From NCBI GenBank assembly GCA_032622095.1, contig CP136066.1, positions 55,084,609 to 55,148,608 of the forward strand: a stretch of DNA of 64,000 bases. Direction: 5' to 3'. The position numbers and the translations under genes are program-made. Position 1 is the stretch's first letter; the number at the start of each line of letters is the position of its first letter. The stretch comes from Siphonodentalium dalli (taxonomy: Eukaryota; Mollusca; Scaphopoda; Gadilida; Siphonodentaliidae). The notes under the pieces are model-generated. The model saw only the letters and a list, made by a program, of their open reading frames with translations. It had not been told where the DNA came from and ran no database searches. This document shows, piece by piece, positions 27,701 to 42,700 of this stretch.

Positions 27701-30700
27701 GTGTATTTAAATCATGGCATGAATCTCTACTCTGGCTAAACGCCTGTATAACCCTTTACCCAACAGAAGGGCCCTGTGCCAATGCATTCTCTTATATATG
27801 CGAGTCGACCATAGGTCGCCTCGCATATATAAGAGAATGCATTGGCTTAACACATTAAAAATTATAAAATTGTTAAAGAATGTAAGAAAAAATGGTAAAA
27901 AGTGTTAAAAAAATATTTTTTTTAGGCCAATGCATTCTCTTATATATGGGAGGCGACCTATGGTCGACTCGCATATATAAGAGAATGCATTGGCACAGGG
28001 CATAACTGTAACTATCACAATGTGGTCAAGGAGCCGGTTCCAATGATATTCATATTTGTATGGTTCTATTGAGACAGACCCAAGATAATTTAGGCTGTTG
28101 CAGCTTTATTTGGCCGGTTTTGGCCGGTTTGTTGGGTAAAGGGTTAAATCATATTCCACCAATACCAAACCTTGGAACTTTTTGAAGTTTTGATAAAGTA
28201 GAAAAATAATGCGGGAAATATATTTCTTAGTTATTACCTGTTCCTTAATAATGTACTTCACTGTAGGCAAGTGACTTTGTGAGCAATTTTGCATTGTGTC
28301 ACTTACAATTATGGAATTTCTCCTGGGTAAATAATTCATTGTTTATTGCGATATCTGTTCACACAAGTCACAGAAAGTCATGCAATTTCGAGTTGGGACC
28401 TTTACCTGAAGTGAAGTTCATCATAAAGGAACAGATAATAACTGAGAAATATATTCACTGAGTTATACTCTATAAGGTTCCCTGTCAAAACTTCAAAATG
28501 TTCCCAGTTTTTGTAATGGTGGAGTATGATCTCTACCGGCTTCAGTGACCGATCAATCAATACCGATTAAGGTTATCAACATATAACCTAATGACTAATT
28601 AAACAACAATCAATTGTTATTACAGTATTCCATGGTATTAACAGTTTATGATTACATTATGGAATATTAAAGGTACTCATTCTGATCAGAGGGTCCCCAT
28701 ATCATCAAGATACAACAACAACATTTCTTCAAAATACACTTTAGTTATCAGAATCGATTTATTGCAACAAAATAATGCTAACCATGCACTGTCAACTATG
28801 GTATCAAATTTCCCAAAATGTGTTATTTATCAACATTTTGTTCAACATAATATGGCCGTATTATCACTTGAGTATTCACGAAATTTGGCCGTATTACCAC
28901 TTGTTTTTAGAGTTATCCATCTTCATCCACAATTTTGACAGAGACCATCCAGTTGACGGCGTGTTTCTGGGCCACAAATAATTGAAATAACAAACTTCAA
29001 AAATCGATATCTGATCACTCTAAACTTTGATGGGCGGGTTCCTTAATTGACTCGAATCAAATATTTTTTACCCCCGAAGCCAAAGAAATAGTAATATAGG
29101 AGTGTTAAATTGGATTGAGTACCTTTAAAGTAAATCAGGCCAATATATGGTAAAAACATGGCTGTCAGTTTACTTACAAGGCACCCTGGTATCCGGCAGA
29201 ACAGGTGCAAGCACCATCTACGTGGTCACATGTGGCTCCATTTTCGCACAAACAAATAAACTGACAACCTTTGCCATATGTCGGCGGTGGACATGTTTCC
29301 TCACAGTTATCCCCCCTATAACCTAAAAGAAAAATGATTGTACAGTGAAACAGTCAACCAGATATACACAAATTTATCAAGTTTTATTAATACCAACCCA
29401 ATTTATAGCGCCTTCGCCGCGGAAGCGAAGCAACCTAGGGTATACGTATGTGGATATGAGATATACTAATCGACTTTTTCAGCACAATCTAACAATAGAT
29501 TGAACTTACCTAAAATAGAATAATTTATTCATAACTCAAGGGTCAGCTGAGTCCGAAAAATTATTGTTAGCAACGGCCGCCATTTTGTATTGATTAATAC
29601 CATCGCGAAATGTGTAATATTTTGGGAAAAATGCTCCAGGGCAAAAATAAAAAACTTTGTTCCGGTAAATGTTAGCTATACTTCATCATACGTAGGAACA
29701 TCATGTTCCTAAAGCCAAAGATATTTAAAAAATTTAATGTAAATTAAATTAAACCAAAGCCCTAGTTAACAAAAACTAAAATTGCATGCATGAAAAAGTT
29801 TTGTTTACATATTTTATAAAATTATTAAAAATATTTGCCCTGAAAGAGGATTCTAGAGGCCTTACTGGCCGTTTAGATTTGATCTTCCATTTTCTAACGG
29901 TATTTCCGCCTAAAAGATTGAAGAAATATTCTCAAAGTTCAAGGCCGACAAATGGAAACTATAAGTTCCGATTGAAAGATCGCAGAGTCCTATTAAAATT
30001 GCTTTTTGGGAAAGGCGTCATGACATCAAGACGTACATCATGATGTCACAACCTACATCGGCGCACAAAATTCCAGACAGGACTGCGTCGATGGCCAGAC
30101 AGCTGAGACTCGTATTGCACGGGTAGGCTAAACATCCACATTTACGTTATATGTGATTATTTACATACATTGTATATATTATTTTCTTGTGTCCCGTTAA
30201 GGTTTATCATCAAATCCTTCCAAAGATAAAAATTCATCTGATAATCCCATGAACAGTAACAAGCGGGCGCAAATTACGTTTACGTATGATCATATTACCT
30301 TATTAAAACTGAATGGAATAATCCATTTAATATAACTGATATATATTCATTTATTATAAATGATATTATTGTGAGTTTATCAGGGGTTTTACAACCAACA
30401 TATAATGCACGCGAATCTAAATAAGGAAATGATGCAATATTGTGACTCTGCTTATAAATAATTAACTTTTATTTTTTGCAAGAAACTACAGATATGGTAA
30501 GGAATGTGAGCAGAATTAAACAAAAAATTATTTTAATTTATTCTGAGATGATGGAAACGAAACGCTGGAAACAGAGGAAACAAACCATTCCCAAACATTA
30601 AGATTCTGAAGCAATTTTATATCAAGTTGATTCAGTGGAAACATCACAAAACAAACTGGGACAGTGGTTACACTATATATTTTTAAGATTCCAAAGCAAA

Positions 30701-33700
30701 GTTGAATGGACAAATTCTAAACTGGCTCTGAAATGGACTGCAATGAAAATTTCAGTCTGTTTCCAATGTTTCCACTTGTTTCAAGGGCCTCTGCTCACAT
30801 TCCTTGCCATATATGAGAAACTAAACATCACTTGACCTGCATTTTCTCTGAAACAAAGCGTGTTTTGTGAATAATATCGCATCCATATCATCATTATGCT
30901 ATATACTATTAGTATATTCTTGAGGAAATTTATATCTTAATTTGATAAATGTTATTTCTAAATTAAAACCTACAACGAAGGCCGCCCGTCCCTTTAAGAT
31001 AATTAGTCAAACAAATGACGGTCGTTTGTTGAAGATATGATCCAAACATTCCATAGGGCAACTATTCGTCAATGAGTATATAGTACATGTATAAAATGAG
31101 TTAAACATTGTTTTGTTTTTCTTCAAATGTTTTTAATAGACATAATGTTACCTTCATTGCAATCACACACTCCTGTCTCTGGATCACACGGGCCTCGGTT
31201 GTTGCAGGTGCAATACATTAGACAATTATCACCCCACTTGCCGTCCCCACATGCTACAAGATATATATAGGGTTATACTAACAATTCCTTTTGAAGTACA
31301 GTAATGCCCTAAATAATAGACTCCTTAACCACAGCAGAATTATGGGTAACTTTTCAGGATTTAGTTGGAAATATGGCTTTTTGCCATTCATCAGAAAGCT
31401 CTCACTGAGAGCTTTACGATGAATGGCAACAATTTAGCCATATCTCCAACTAAATCATGAAAAGTTAACCATAATTCTGCTGTGGTTAAGGAGTCGATTA
31501 TTTAGGACATTACTGTAAGCAAGTATTCTATACTATCTAGATCACTGAAATTAGACATGGTTTTATCAAAATTAAAAAATCATTGTCTTTGGTTGTACAG
31601 TAATGCCCAAAGTAATTGACCACTTAACCACAGCAGAATTATGGGTAATTTTTCAGGATTTAGTCGGAAATATGGCTTGTTGCCATTCATCGGAAAGCTC
31701 TCGGGGAGAGCTTTCCGATGAATGGCAACAAGCCATATTTCCGACTAAAATCCTGAAAAATTACCCATAATTCTGCTGTGGTTAAGTGGTCAATTACTTT
31801 GGGCATTACTGTATATTGTTTCTAACTTTTTCACATTGTCAAACATTCTATTGGATTTGTCGACCGAATAAAAAAACACATGTAGTGATTCTTTTTAATT
31901 CAGTTGGATCCGAAAACATTGACCACAAATGATAAAAAAGACAGAAAATATTTACATGTAATTCAACTTCAAAACTCAGAATAAACTGAGTGATGTATGG
32001 ATTTGTTATTGCCCTGTGCTATAAATGTACCATATTAATATTGTTTTATTGGCGGGCTATTTGGTACTAGTAATCATAAAATAAAGTTGTAACAATATTG
32101 TCTCAAATAAAACAGACCAAATGATTGTAGTGGTCTTTCTATATAAACAAAATCATCACAATTAAGATATTTAACCCTTTCAGTGCCAAGTCCGATTTTT
32201 ATTAGAGCTCTTTCCATCAATGTATCACATTATTATAATCAATAAATTTGAAAAATGATCAAGGATATATGGGTTGATACAAAAATCGGACTTGGCACTG
32301 AAAGGGTTTAACCCTTTACCCAACAGAACGGCCCTGTGCCAATGCATTCTCTTATATAAGAGAATGCATTGGCTTAACACATATTAAAAATGATAAAATT
32401 GTCAAAGAATGTAGAAAAATATGTTAAAAAATGTTAAAAAATGTAAGAAAAAATTATAAAATTGTTAAAGAATGTAAGAAAAAATGTTAAAAAGTGTTAA
32501 AAAAGATTTTTTTTAGGCCAATGCATTCTCTTATATATGCGAGGCGACCTATGGTCGACTCGCATATATAAGAGAATGCATTGGCACATGATATGTGGCA
32601 TAACTGTAACCATCACAATGTGGTCAATGAACCGGTTCCAATGATATCCATATTTGTATGGTTTTATCGAGACAGACCGAAAATATTTTAGGCTGTTGAA
32701 GCTTTATTTGGGCGTTTTTGGCCGTTTTGTTGGGTAAAGGGTTAAGATAAAAATAAAACTACAAATATCATATATCACAGATTTATAAATCAAATAATAA
32801 TAATAATAGCCAGAAGTAAATCTAACATTCGTACTTCAGACTTCTATCGATATATGAGATACAGACAGCAATTTTAACCCTTTACCCAACAGAAGGGCCC
32901 TGTGTCAATGCATTCTCTTATATATGCGAGTCGACCATAGGTCGCCTCGCATATATAAGAGATTGCATTGGCTTAACACATTAAAAATTATAAAATTGTT
33001 AAAGAATGTAAGAAAAAATGGTAAAAAGTGTTAAAAAAAGATTTTTTTTTAGGCCAATGCATTCTCTAATATATGCGAGGCGACCTATGGTCGACTCGCA
33101 TATATAACAGAATGCATTGGCACAGGGCATAACTGTAACTATCACAATGTGGTCAAGGAGCCGGTTCCAATGATATCCATATTTGTATGGTTCTATTGAG
33201 ACAGACCGAAGATATTTTAGGCTGTTGAAGCTTTATTTGGCCGGTTTTGGCCGTTTTGTTGGGTAAAGGGTTAAGCTGATTCACATAATCATCAGACTTT
33301 ATCGTTGTGTCAAGTTGTATTTAGATAATTCCAAATCAATTCTTAAAGGTACTCAATCTGATTCAATATGGTCCCCATATTAACAGATTACAACAACAAC
33401 AATAATTTTTTGAAATGCCGCTTCAGTTATCAGAATTAATTAATTGCCAAAAAATAATGCAAACCACAGTCAACTATAGTATAAATTTGCCACCTCATTT
33501 TAGAGTTATCCATCTTCATCCGAAATTAATAGATTTTTTAAATCGACATCTGATCACTCTGAGCTTTGATGGCTGGGTTCCTCGATTCGAATAAAATATT
33601 TTTTACCCCGAAGCCAAGGAAATAGTAATTTGCAAACGTTAATTCGGATTATTCATCTTTAAAACTTGTTGAAAGTATGCATGCATTAAGAACATCAAAT

Positions 33701-36700
33701 TGCACTTGGCACCAGTTTATGGTACAAGTGCAATGGTGTAAAGATAGTACAGATAGATACAGTCATTAACTTTGTGGCTGACTGATCAAATGTCATACAC
33801 TCTATATATATATACATATATATATATCCAGACTTGAATTACTTACATCCCTAAAACACAACTATGACCACAGATATGACTGACAGCATTTGCTCCTGCT
33901 TCTTATAATTGGTTGTGTTAAGCTCAGATGCATAAGGTGTTAGATGCATTAGTTAAGCTACTTGGATATAGAAGGCTGTTTGCAAAGAGTAGACCGGAAA
34001 TTCTCATTGTGCATCATTGTGCATGTGAAACAAGTTTGTCCAGACGATACTAAAAAGGGATTCAGACAGTAGTTACTAGGTAGTAAAACAATAATAATAA
34101 TAATAATTGCCCATTTATATATGCATTATACTGTTTTAGTGCTTTAACCCTTTAAGTGCCATGGGCCGATCTCATCGGCCCTAATTTACGGTCTGTAAAA
34201 TCGGCCCTAAAAAATAAAAAAGTAAATTTAAAAACTTTAAAATTAAAATTTTTTTTTTAGATTTTTTTGGGTTGAATTTATTTTGGGTATGCTTAAGCAT
34301 GCTATAGCAAATTTAAAAACAAACTGGATAAAATCTTAGGGGCATGTTATAATTCAAAACTATCAACAAGTATTCATAGTAATAATTTGGATGCCCATGA
34401 AAAACGTAAGATTCCCTGGCACTAAACCTACAAAATAAGTCTGTTAAAGAATATAAGTAAAAATTATTAAAATTGTAAAAAATAATAACAAATGACGAAA
34501 AATTGTTAGGCCAATGCATTCTCTTATATATGCGAGTTGACCTATGGTCGACTCGCATATATAAGAGAATGCATTGGCACATGATATATGGGTTGATACA
34601 AAAATCGGACCTGGCACTGAAAGGGTTAATATGATTATTAAGGTATTACCCAGCCATAATACATACCAGCATGACATTGTTGTACTCCCACCCTCAAACA
34701 AAGAAACAATTCTAGCTGCAAAGATTTTGTGTGCATATCAGGATTAGCATACTTACTAGTACAATATCTCTCAATGCCAATTGGATGCTACATTTGTATA
34801 TGGTGTTAAACAAATTTGAATAAGTCATTTACCTAGGGAGAACACCACGGAATAAATCAAACATTGTTAGCATACTAATGTTATACAGTAATGCCCTAAT
34901 TAATCGACTCCCTAACCACAGCAGAATTATGGGTAACTTTTCAGGATTTAATCGGAAATATGGCTTGTTCCCATTCATCGGAAAGCTTGGCTGTGGTTAA
35001 GGGGTCGACTACTTAGGGCATTACTGTAGTTAGCATACTAATGTAATAGTTCACAAACTCTCATTCATGGCATGTGTTGTGTTTGAATGAGAATTGGATC
35101 GCAATTAATTGAACAAATTGCCCCCCATTCTAAATAATTATATTTATTGCAAGAAGAATTTAAATGGCGCGAAATAGAACCTGCCTTTTTTTGGCCAAAT
35201 ATGAATAATTTTAGTCAAATATGAATCATTTTTGCATTTGGAAAAATTAGGCAAACCCTGTGCTTTAGAATGAACTCGCCCATTAACCCTTCCATGACTG
35301 GAGCTTCCTGAAATCTTGCAAAAAACCCTGTGCCAATGAAAACTCTTATATATGCGATTCTCCCATAGGGAGCCTCGCATATATAAGAGAATGCATTGGC
35401 CTAACAATATTTACCTTGACCTTGTAAGCCAGTGCACTCTCATATATATACGAGGCTCCCTGTGGGAGACTCGCATATATAAGAGAATGCACTGGAACAG
35501 GATCTTTAATACTGCGCCAGTGCAGCTCCTATCATGAACCCCACCATGAAAATTATTTTACTTAAAACACGGACTATCTCTTCCTATAACAAGTTTTATT
35601 TAGTTTCCTGGGTATAAAATAAAAAATTTCTGGTATAATACATACAATAAATTTGGGACATTTTACAGCACGGGGAAATGTTCAGAGCAAAGCAAGCATG
35701 AGAAATCTATCTCTATCGGACATCGCCTGAACATTTCATTATGGTCTGTTCCAAATATAATAATGAAAAAAAATGCCCAAATTGATTGTCGCATTATATA
35801 AGAAAATGTTGATATAAAATCAATATCAATTGATAGAAGCATTTCCAGACAGGAGTGTATGACTCAATTATTATTTTATACCCCAATAAACCACAGTAAT
35901 GCCCTAAATAATAGACTCCTTAACCACAGCAGAATTATGGGTAACTTTTCAGGATTTAGTCGGAAATATGGCTTGTTGCCATTCATCGGAAAGCTCTCGG
36001 TGGGAGCTTTCCGATGAATGGCAACAAGCCATATTTCCGACTAAATCCTGAAAAGTTACCCATAATTCTGATGTGGTTAAGGAGTCAATTATTTAGGGCA
36101 TTACTGTATATAAAACGTATCTAGGAAGAGAGAGACCATCTTTAAATGAATTTTCCATTAAGTTATAAAACTAACCATTAGAATAGTCTATTATTCATTT
36201 AGAGGGGTGTTTGGATAAAACATATGCAGAAGACAGGATTCCTGTTCAATAATGTAGAGGGAAAGTTCAGATAATAAGTTCAACAAAGGGCAGGCATCAA
36301 AATATAGTGCTGGACTTTTGCATAATGAAGTCCCCATAGGCATGGCTAGCATCATTAAATTCATCCTCTTGATACCTCATTCTGCATGGTCTCATCTGCT
36401 ATGGGAGACCAAGACACAGATTTATGTTTCCAGATGATGAAGATGGTGATGTTCACCCATTGGGTATCTCAATTATGCATTGTGTAATCTGCCAATTTGG
36501 AGATATAGAGAAACTAAACTAAAAAAGAAAATTAAATATTTTAAAGAGAAAAAGAAACGTTAAAGAAGTCTGTAAAGAAACTTAATGAAAGTGTCAATGA
36601 CACTGTAGCTCAACTAGGGAAGGAGTTCATTTTTTGCTGAGCAATGAATGGAATGATATAGAAGAAGGAAAGTAAACTAGAGGTCACCCCGAAAATCCAT

Positions 36701-39700
36701 ATGACATTTGGTGATGATCGGATGAGGGATGTGGTTTGTACGGTGCGCCAAACGATTTATTCATACAAAGAGTAAATTCCAAGATGGGCGCTGGCAGCCA
36801 TGTTTTTCAACGAATTTTGGTCAAAATAAGAGGCTCCCATTTGGAGGTCACCCGAAAATCCATATGAAGTTTGGTGATGATCAGATGAGGAATATGTCTG
36901 TAGGGTGTGCCAAAGGATTTAGTCATGCAAAGAGTAATATCCAAGATGGCTGCCAGCGACGATGTTTTTCATAGAAAAATTTCAAATCTGATACATGTAG
37001 CTCCCATCTAGAAGTGATTCTAAACATGCCTGTAAATTTTCAAATAGATTCTTCAATAAATGCGGGCTGCAGGGTGTGCCGATCAATTCAAATTTGAAAT
37101 CCAAGATGGCTGCTGGTTGCCATGTTTTTCATCGAAATTCCGAAAAATTTGATAGCTCCCATCTTTAGGTCACCCTGAAGCTACATATGAAGTGTGGTGA
37201 ATATCGGATAAGTGATGTATCCTGTAGGGCATGCCAAAGGATATTGTTGATGCACGGATGGACGGACGGACACATGGACGACGGAGGCCAACCCATGGCA
37301 ATAGCTCAAACTTAACATTGTAAAGTTGAGCTAAAAACTTGTTAATTCGATAATAAAGTTACTTTCCAGAGAAGATGGGGCCTTAGCGGAATGAGGTCCC
37401 TAGAGGGTGAATTTAATGATGTTAATTCTGCAAATATCTGGCACAATATTTTGAGGCCTGACAAAGGACCTTTTGTTGAAATTATTATCTGAACAAGCCT
37501 TGAAATAGTGTGTCTGTCATTTGCAGAATGAGGTCCCCAGAGGGTGAATTTAGTGATGCTACCCCGCATAGTGGGCTAGCATCACCAAATTCACCCTCTG
37601 GGAACCTCATTCTGCTCAGGTGTAAGCAGAATGAGGTCCCCAGAGGGTGAATTTGGTGATGCTAGCCCACTATGCAGGGTAGCATCACTAAATTCACCCT
37701 CTGGGGACCTCATTCTGCTCAGGTGTAAGCAGAATGAGGTCCCCAGAGGGTGAATTTGGTGATGCTAGCCCGCTATGCAGGGTAGAATCACTAAATTCAC
37801 CCTCTGGGGACCTCATTCTGCAAATGACAGACACACTTTTCAAGGCTTGTATCTGTACATTCATTCAGATCGCAAGCAAGCCTGAGTTTAGTGTGCCTGT
37901 CGTTTGCCGAATGAGGTCCCTAGAGGGTAACTTTAGTGACACTATCCCGCATAGTGGGCTAGCAATCAGATTGAGTTCCCAAATGGTGAATATTGGGATG
38001 TACACCCAAGGCTCAAAATAACTCTTTTTTTTACTGACTGTCAAAATGACAGGCACCAAATGAATGGTGCTGGTCATTTCAAAATGGTGCCTGTCAAAAT
38101 TCAGATGTACTGTATGAGACAGTAGTTAAATTTCCAATTGACTTATTATTCGTCAAAGATGCACACATTTTAGTGAGCGTCCAATCGCCACCCAGGAAAA
38201 ACCCCAAGTTATTTTTGTTTTCAAAAGTTCAAAAATTTACGTTGATAAATAAATATACATGCAATTCACAAACGACATAATTATATTCACTCTGAATTGG
38301 TCTGAAATTAAAAAAGAGCTATTTTTTACCTTCAACGTCTGATCTGGCCAGTATAGTGGCTCCATGACTTACCCAAACAGATACAGATTGTTTAAAAATT
38401 TGCATTGGACAAAATTTTTATTGTTTAAAAATTTGCACTGGACAAAATGTCCAACAGATCCAGAAGTGCACTGGACATAAGCTATTTTTCGTCGGGCAAT
38501 GACCATGACCGGCCACTTATTTTTAGCCTTGTGTACACCCATTGGGAACCTCAATTATGCAATGTGTCTGCCAATTTGGGGATATAGAGAAATTAAACTA
38601 AAAAAGAAATAGAATCTATGTGAAGAAGTTTCTATTGCAATTTGATAATAAAGAAACTTTCCAGAGAAGATGAGGCCTAAGCAGAATGAGGTCCCCAGAG
38701 GGTGAATTTAGTGATGCTAGCCCACTATGTGTGATAGCATCACTAAATTCACCCTCTGGGGACCTGATTCTGCAAATGACAGGCACATGCACTAAACTCA
38801 GGTTTTATCGCAATTGAACTACCCTTTAACCCTTTACCCAACAAACCGGCCAAAACCGGCCAAATAAAGCTTCCACAGCCTAAAATATCTTTGGTCTGTC
38901 TCAATAGAACCATACAAATATGGATATCATTGGAACCGACTCCTTGACCACATTGTGATAGTTACAGTTATGCCCTGTGCCAATGCATTCTCTTATATAT
39001 GCGAGTCGACCATAGGTCGCCTCGCATATATAAGAGAATGCATTGGCCTAAAAAAAATATTTTTTTAACACTTTTTACCATTTTTTCTTACATTCTTTAA
39101 CAATTTTATAATTTTTAATGTGTTAATTAAGCCAATGCATTCTCTTATATATGCGAGGCGACCTATGGTCGACTCGCATATATAAGAGAATGCATTGGCA
39201 CAGGGCCGTTCTGTTGGGTAAAGGGTTAATGAATATCTTGAGACAGCATTATACAGCTCAGGTCTGACGTCAGGGGAACATTTTGAATAATTATAAACAT
39301 CACATGGAGATTAGTAGACCAAAATAGACTCTACATTAAATGCATATATCTTTATCCCATAGATTTTTGACTAGGAGATTAGCGTTCACAAATATGTTAG
39401 TAAGCTAGTTTTACTGGTAGCTACAGCTATATAGACAAGTTATTAACAATGTAGAAATTAGATCATGCCATGAATGTCTACTCTGGTTATGACCATATAT
39501 GAAGACCATTTTCCACCAGTTCAAAACATGGGAATGTCTTGAAGTCCTGACAGAGAACTTTATAACATTGAAAAAATGAGGCAGGCATTATATGCCTCAG
39601 TTATACATACCTTAATAATGCATTTCTCAGTCGGCGTGGGTCACAGCTCGAGATTACATGATTTAGGTGACTTTTGTCAATTTCACATTTCAATATATTT

Positions 39701-42700
39701 GATCACCGTGGGATATATCGTATGATAGTAAATGACACAAAGCAAAATCACTGCACAAAAAGTCACCTAAATCATGCAATCTAGATTTGGGACCTTCACC
39801 TACTGTGAAATGCGTTATTTTTTTATTAAAGGGAGATTGTACCTAAATCCAGCCATTTATGGGGCCATCTCCTGGTCTATTCAATAGAATATTTGCAACA
39901 AATGAATGAAATTTTGTCAGAGATCAATGCAAAATACACTAATACAACATGGTAATTATAATGAAGATAAAAGGACGATGACCAAATTGTCTGTTTGAAT
40001 GATTTATAGGTTTCAGGTGCATATTATTCACTTAATATGTTGCACATCTTCATGTTGAGAAAGGGTCAATAACTCTAAAATAATAAACATAAAACATTTC
40101 TTTGTTGAAAAATGGCAATAACTCAGTGCCAAGTTTAAAAAAAATTGACTGGAAAATGACTGAATACAGGCTCATTACTATAGGGGGGGGCCATGAGTAA
40201 ATGGCTTAATCCTTTGACTCATTTTCATTATAATTATCTGGTTGTTATACATTGTTCTTGGTGTACATATTTCACTTTCATTCTTGACTGATAATAATTC
40301 TTGTAATGGATATTTTCTGTTGAGTATACAGTAATGCTCTAAGTAATCGACTTCTTAACCACAGCAGAATTATGGCTTTTCAGGATTTCCCCGAGAGCTT
40401 TCCGATGAATGGCAACAAGCCATATTTCCAACTATATCCTGCTGTGGTTAAGAAGTCGATTACTTAGAGCATTACTGTAGCATGAGATGGCACTATAAAT
40501 GGCTGGATTTACGTACTGTCTCCCTTTATTAAAGAAACAGTTATTAACTTAATAATCAATTTTTACCTGAGTAAATTGTTCAATGTTATAGAGTTCCAAG
40601 TCAGAACATCAAAGAGTTATTCATAGCATGATTTATGTCGAAATGAACCTGATTCGCATAACGTTCCACGCTTCCCTGCAGGGCAATGGCATTGATTCGG
40701 CGCCACGCACTGACCACCATTCTGGCAATAAGGCACGCAAACAGCTTCAAGAAAATCATAATATATCTTCAATATAAGGTAATATGGTTTGAGTTGTACA
40801 GTAATGCCTTAAGTAATCGACTCCTTAACCACAGCAGAATTATGGGTAACTTTTCAGGATTTAGTCGGAAATATGGCTTGTTGCCATTCATCGGAAAGCT
40901 CTCGGTGGGAGCTTTCCGATGAATGGCAACAAGCCATATTTCCGACTAAATCCTGAAAAGTTACCTATAATTCTGCTGTAGTTAAGGAGTCGATTACTTA
41001 GGGCATTACTGTATATACATGTGTGTTAATTAACCCTTTCATGACGGGAGCTGCGCTGGTGCAGCATTAAAGATCCTACACCAGTACATTCTCTTATAAA
41101 TGTGAGTCTCCCATAGCGAGCTTCGCATATAAGAGAATGCATTGACTTACAAGGTCAAGGTCAATATTTGTATGCCAATGCATTCTCTTATATACGCGAG
41201 GCTCCCTAGGGGAAACTCATATCTAAAATAGAATGCATTGGCACATGGTTCTCACAAAAATTAAGGAAGCTCCAGTTATGGAAGGGTTAAAGGTACTCAA
41301 TCCGAAATCGATGGTCCCCATATAATCAGATTCCAACAACAACATTTTTAGAAATGCCCCTTCAGTTGTCAGAATTGATTAATAGCCCAAAAATAAGGCA
41401 AACCACTTTCAACTATAGTACAAAATTGCCCGAAACGTGTTATTTATCAACATGTAGTTTGACGAAATTTGTCCTTATTTTCAACATAAAGCCTATTGAT
41501 TTTAGAGTTATCCATCTTCATCCGCAATTTGATCCGAGACTGTCAGCTCATCAACTTCTTACTGGGCCACTAATAAGTCTTGATGGTGAAAAATAATAGA
41601 TTTCAAAAATCGATATCTAATAACTGTGAGCCTTGATAGGTGGTTCCTTGACTCATATCAAATATTTCTTACCCCCGAATCCAAATAAATAGTAATTGAG
41701 GGGCACATAATTGAATTATGCATACATTATCAAGATGGTACACAGTGTTAGATTCCAATTACTAATTCTCATCCACAGATTTAAATCGAGCACAGCATTT
41801 TGGACATTATTTACATCCATCATGATGAAATCAGCAGTTTTTGGGGTTGTTCCATATACATGTAGGTTTGGGGTGAAGTGGGCGTAGGTTCGACTCCCAT
41901 TAATGTTAAGCCTGACAATTAAATTCCAGAAAAATAATTCAGAAGTGAGTTTTAAGGCTGATTTCATGGTGAGGATTTTAAAAACCATCCAAAAAAGGCC
42001 AGGATTCTCATTCTCCCATCTAGACCAAGTCTTCTCGGTCCACAACAGCTTGGGATATCAGTTGCCAGTGGGTTGATGCCGTTTTGGAATGAGTCCAGTC
42101 CCGTTAGTCTTCTGTGGGCGGGAGTTATCTTGCTTGTATGTCGTCGGATCAGGTCAAATGGACGTTTTGGGTATATGAACATAGAGGCAGCCTTTCCCAG
42201 ACATGATGATATGAAACACGCATATATCAGAGGTCAGTTGAATGTCAAAGGAACTAGATTTATAAGAAAACAAAGCCTTGTTTTCTAGAGAATTTTGATT
42301 TTCGCGCTATCAGAAAATGTATGTAAACAATATATCAAACGATTGTATCACATCACTTTACATTTTTTTATCACGTTAAATGACTTTGAAGAGGAGAGAT
42401 TAACCGTGGATATGTCAGATGATTAATCACATTCAGGGTTTCACGTGAATGCCCGCGTTCCACATGCAAATATAGTGCGTCTTTTCAATGAAAGTTTATT
42501 ATAGAAGATTATATAGAGAGTAATCAATTGGTTTCGATGATTACGTGACATAATTCACGAGGGGAGCTGGGCCTGGTAAAACCAGAGTGAGCGGAGCGAA
42601 CGAGGGTTTTACCAATAGGACCGGCTACTCGAGTGAATTATGTCACGTAATCATCGAAACCAATTGATTATTCTGTTTATTACACACTTTCAACCACTAA

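Noticed and set aside
40649-40680. Alternative exon 4 donor (AAGC|GTGGAA)
   Set aside because: Phase fits, but it would delete a conserved EGF cysteine; the weaker GTTCAT donor keeps it.
41884-41900. B-box-like GGTTCGACTCCC
   Set aside because: No A box at a suitable distance upstream, so no pol III gene is supported.
41716-42182. Minus-strand 109-codon frame as a possible gene
   Set aside because: Unrecognised, no cysteine-rich or catalytic pattern, no splice signals and no phase match with flanking exons.
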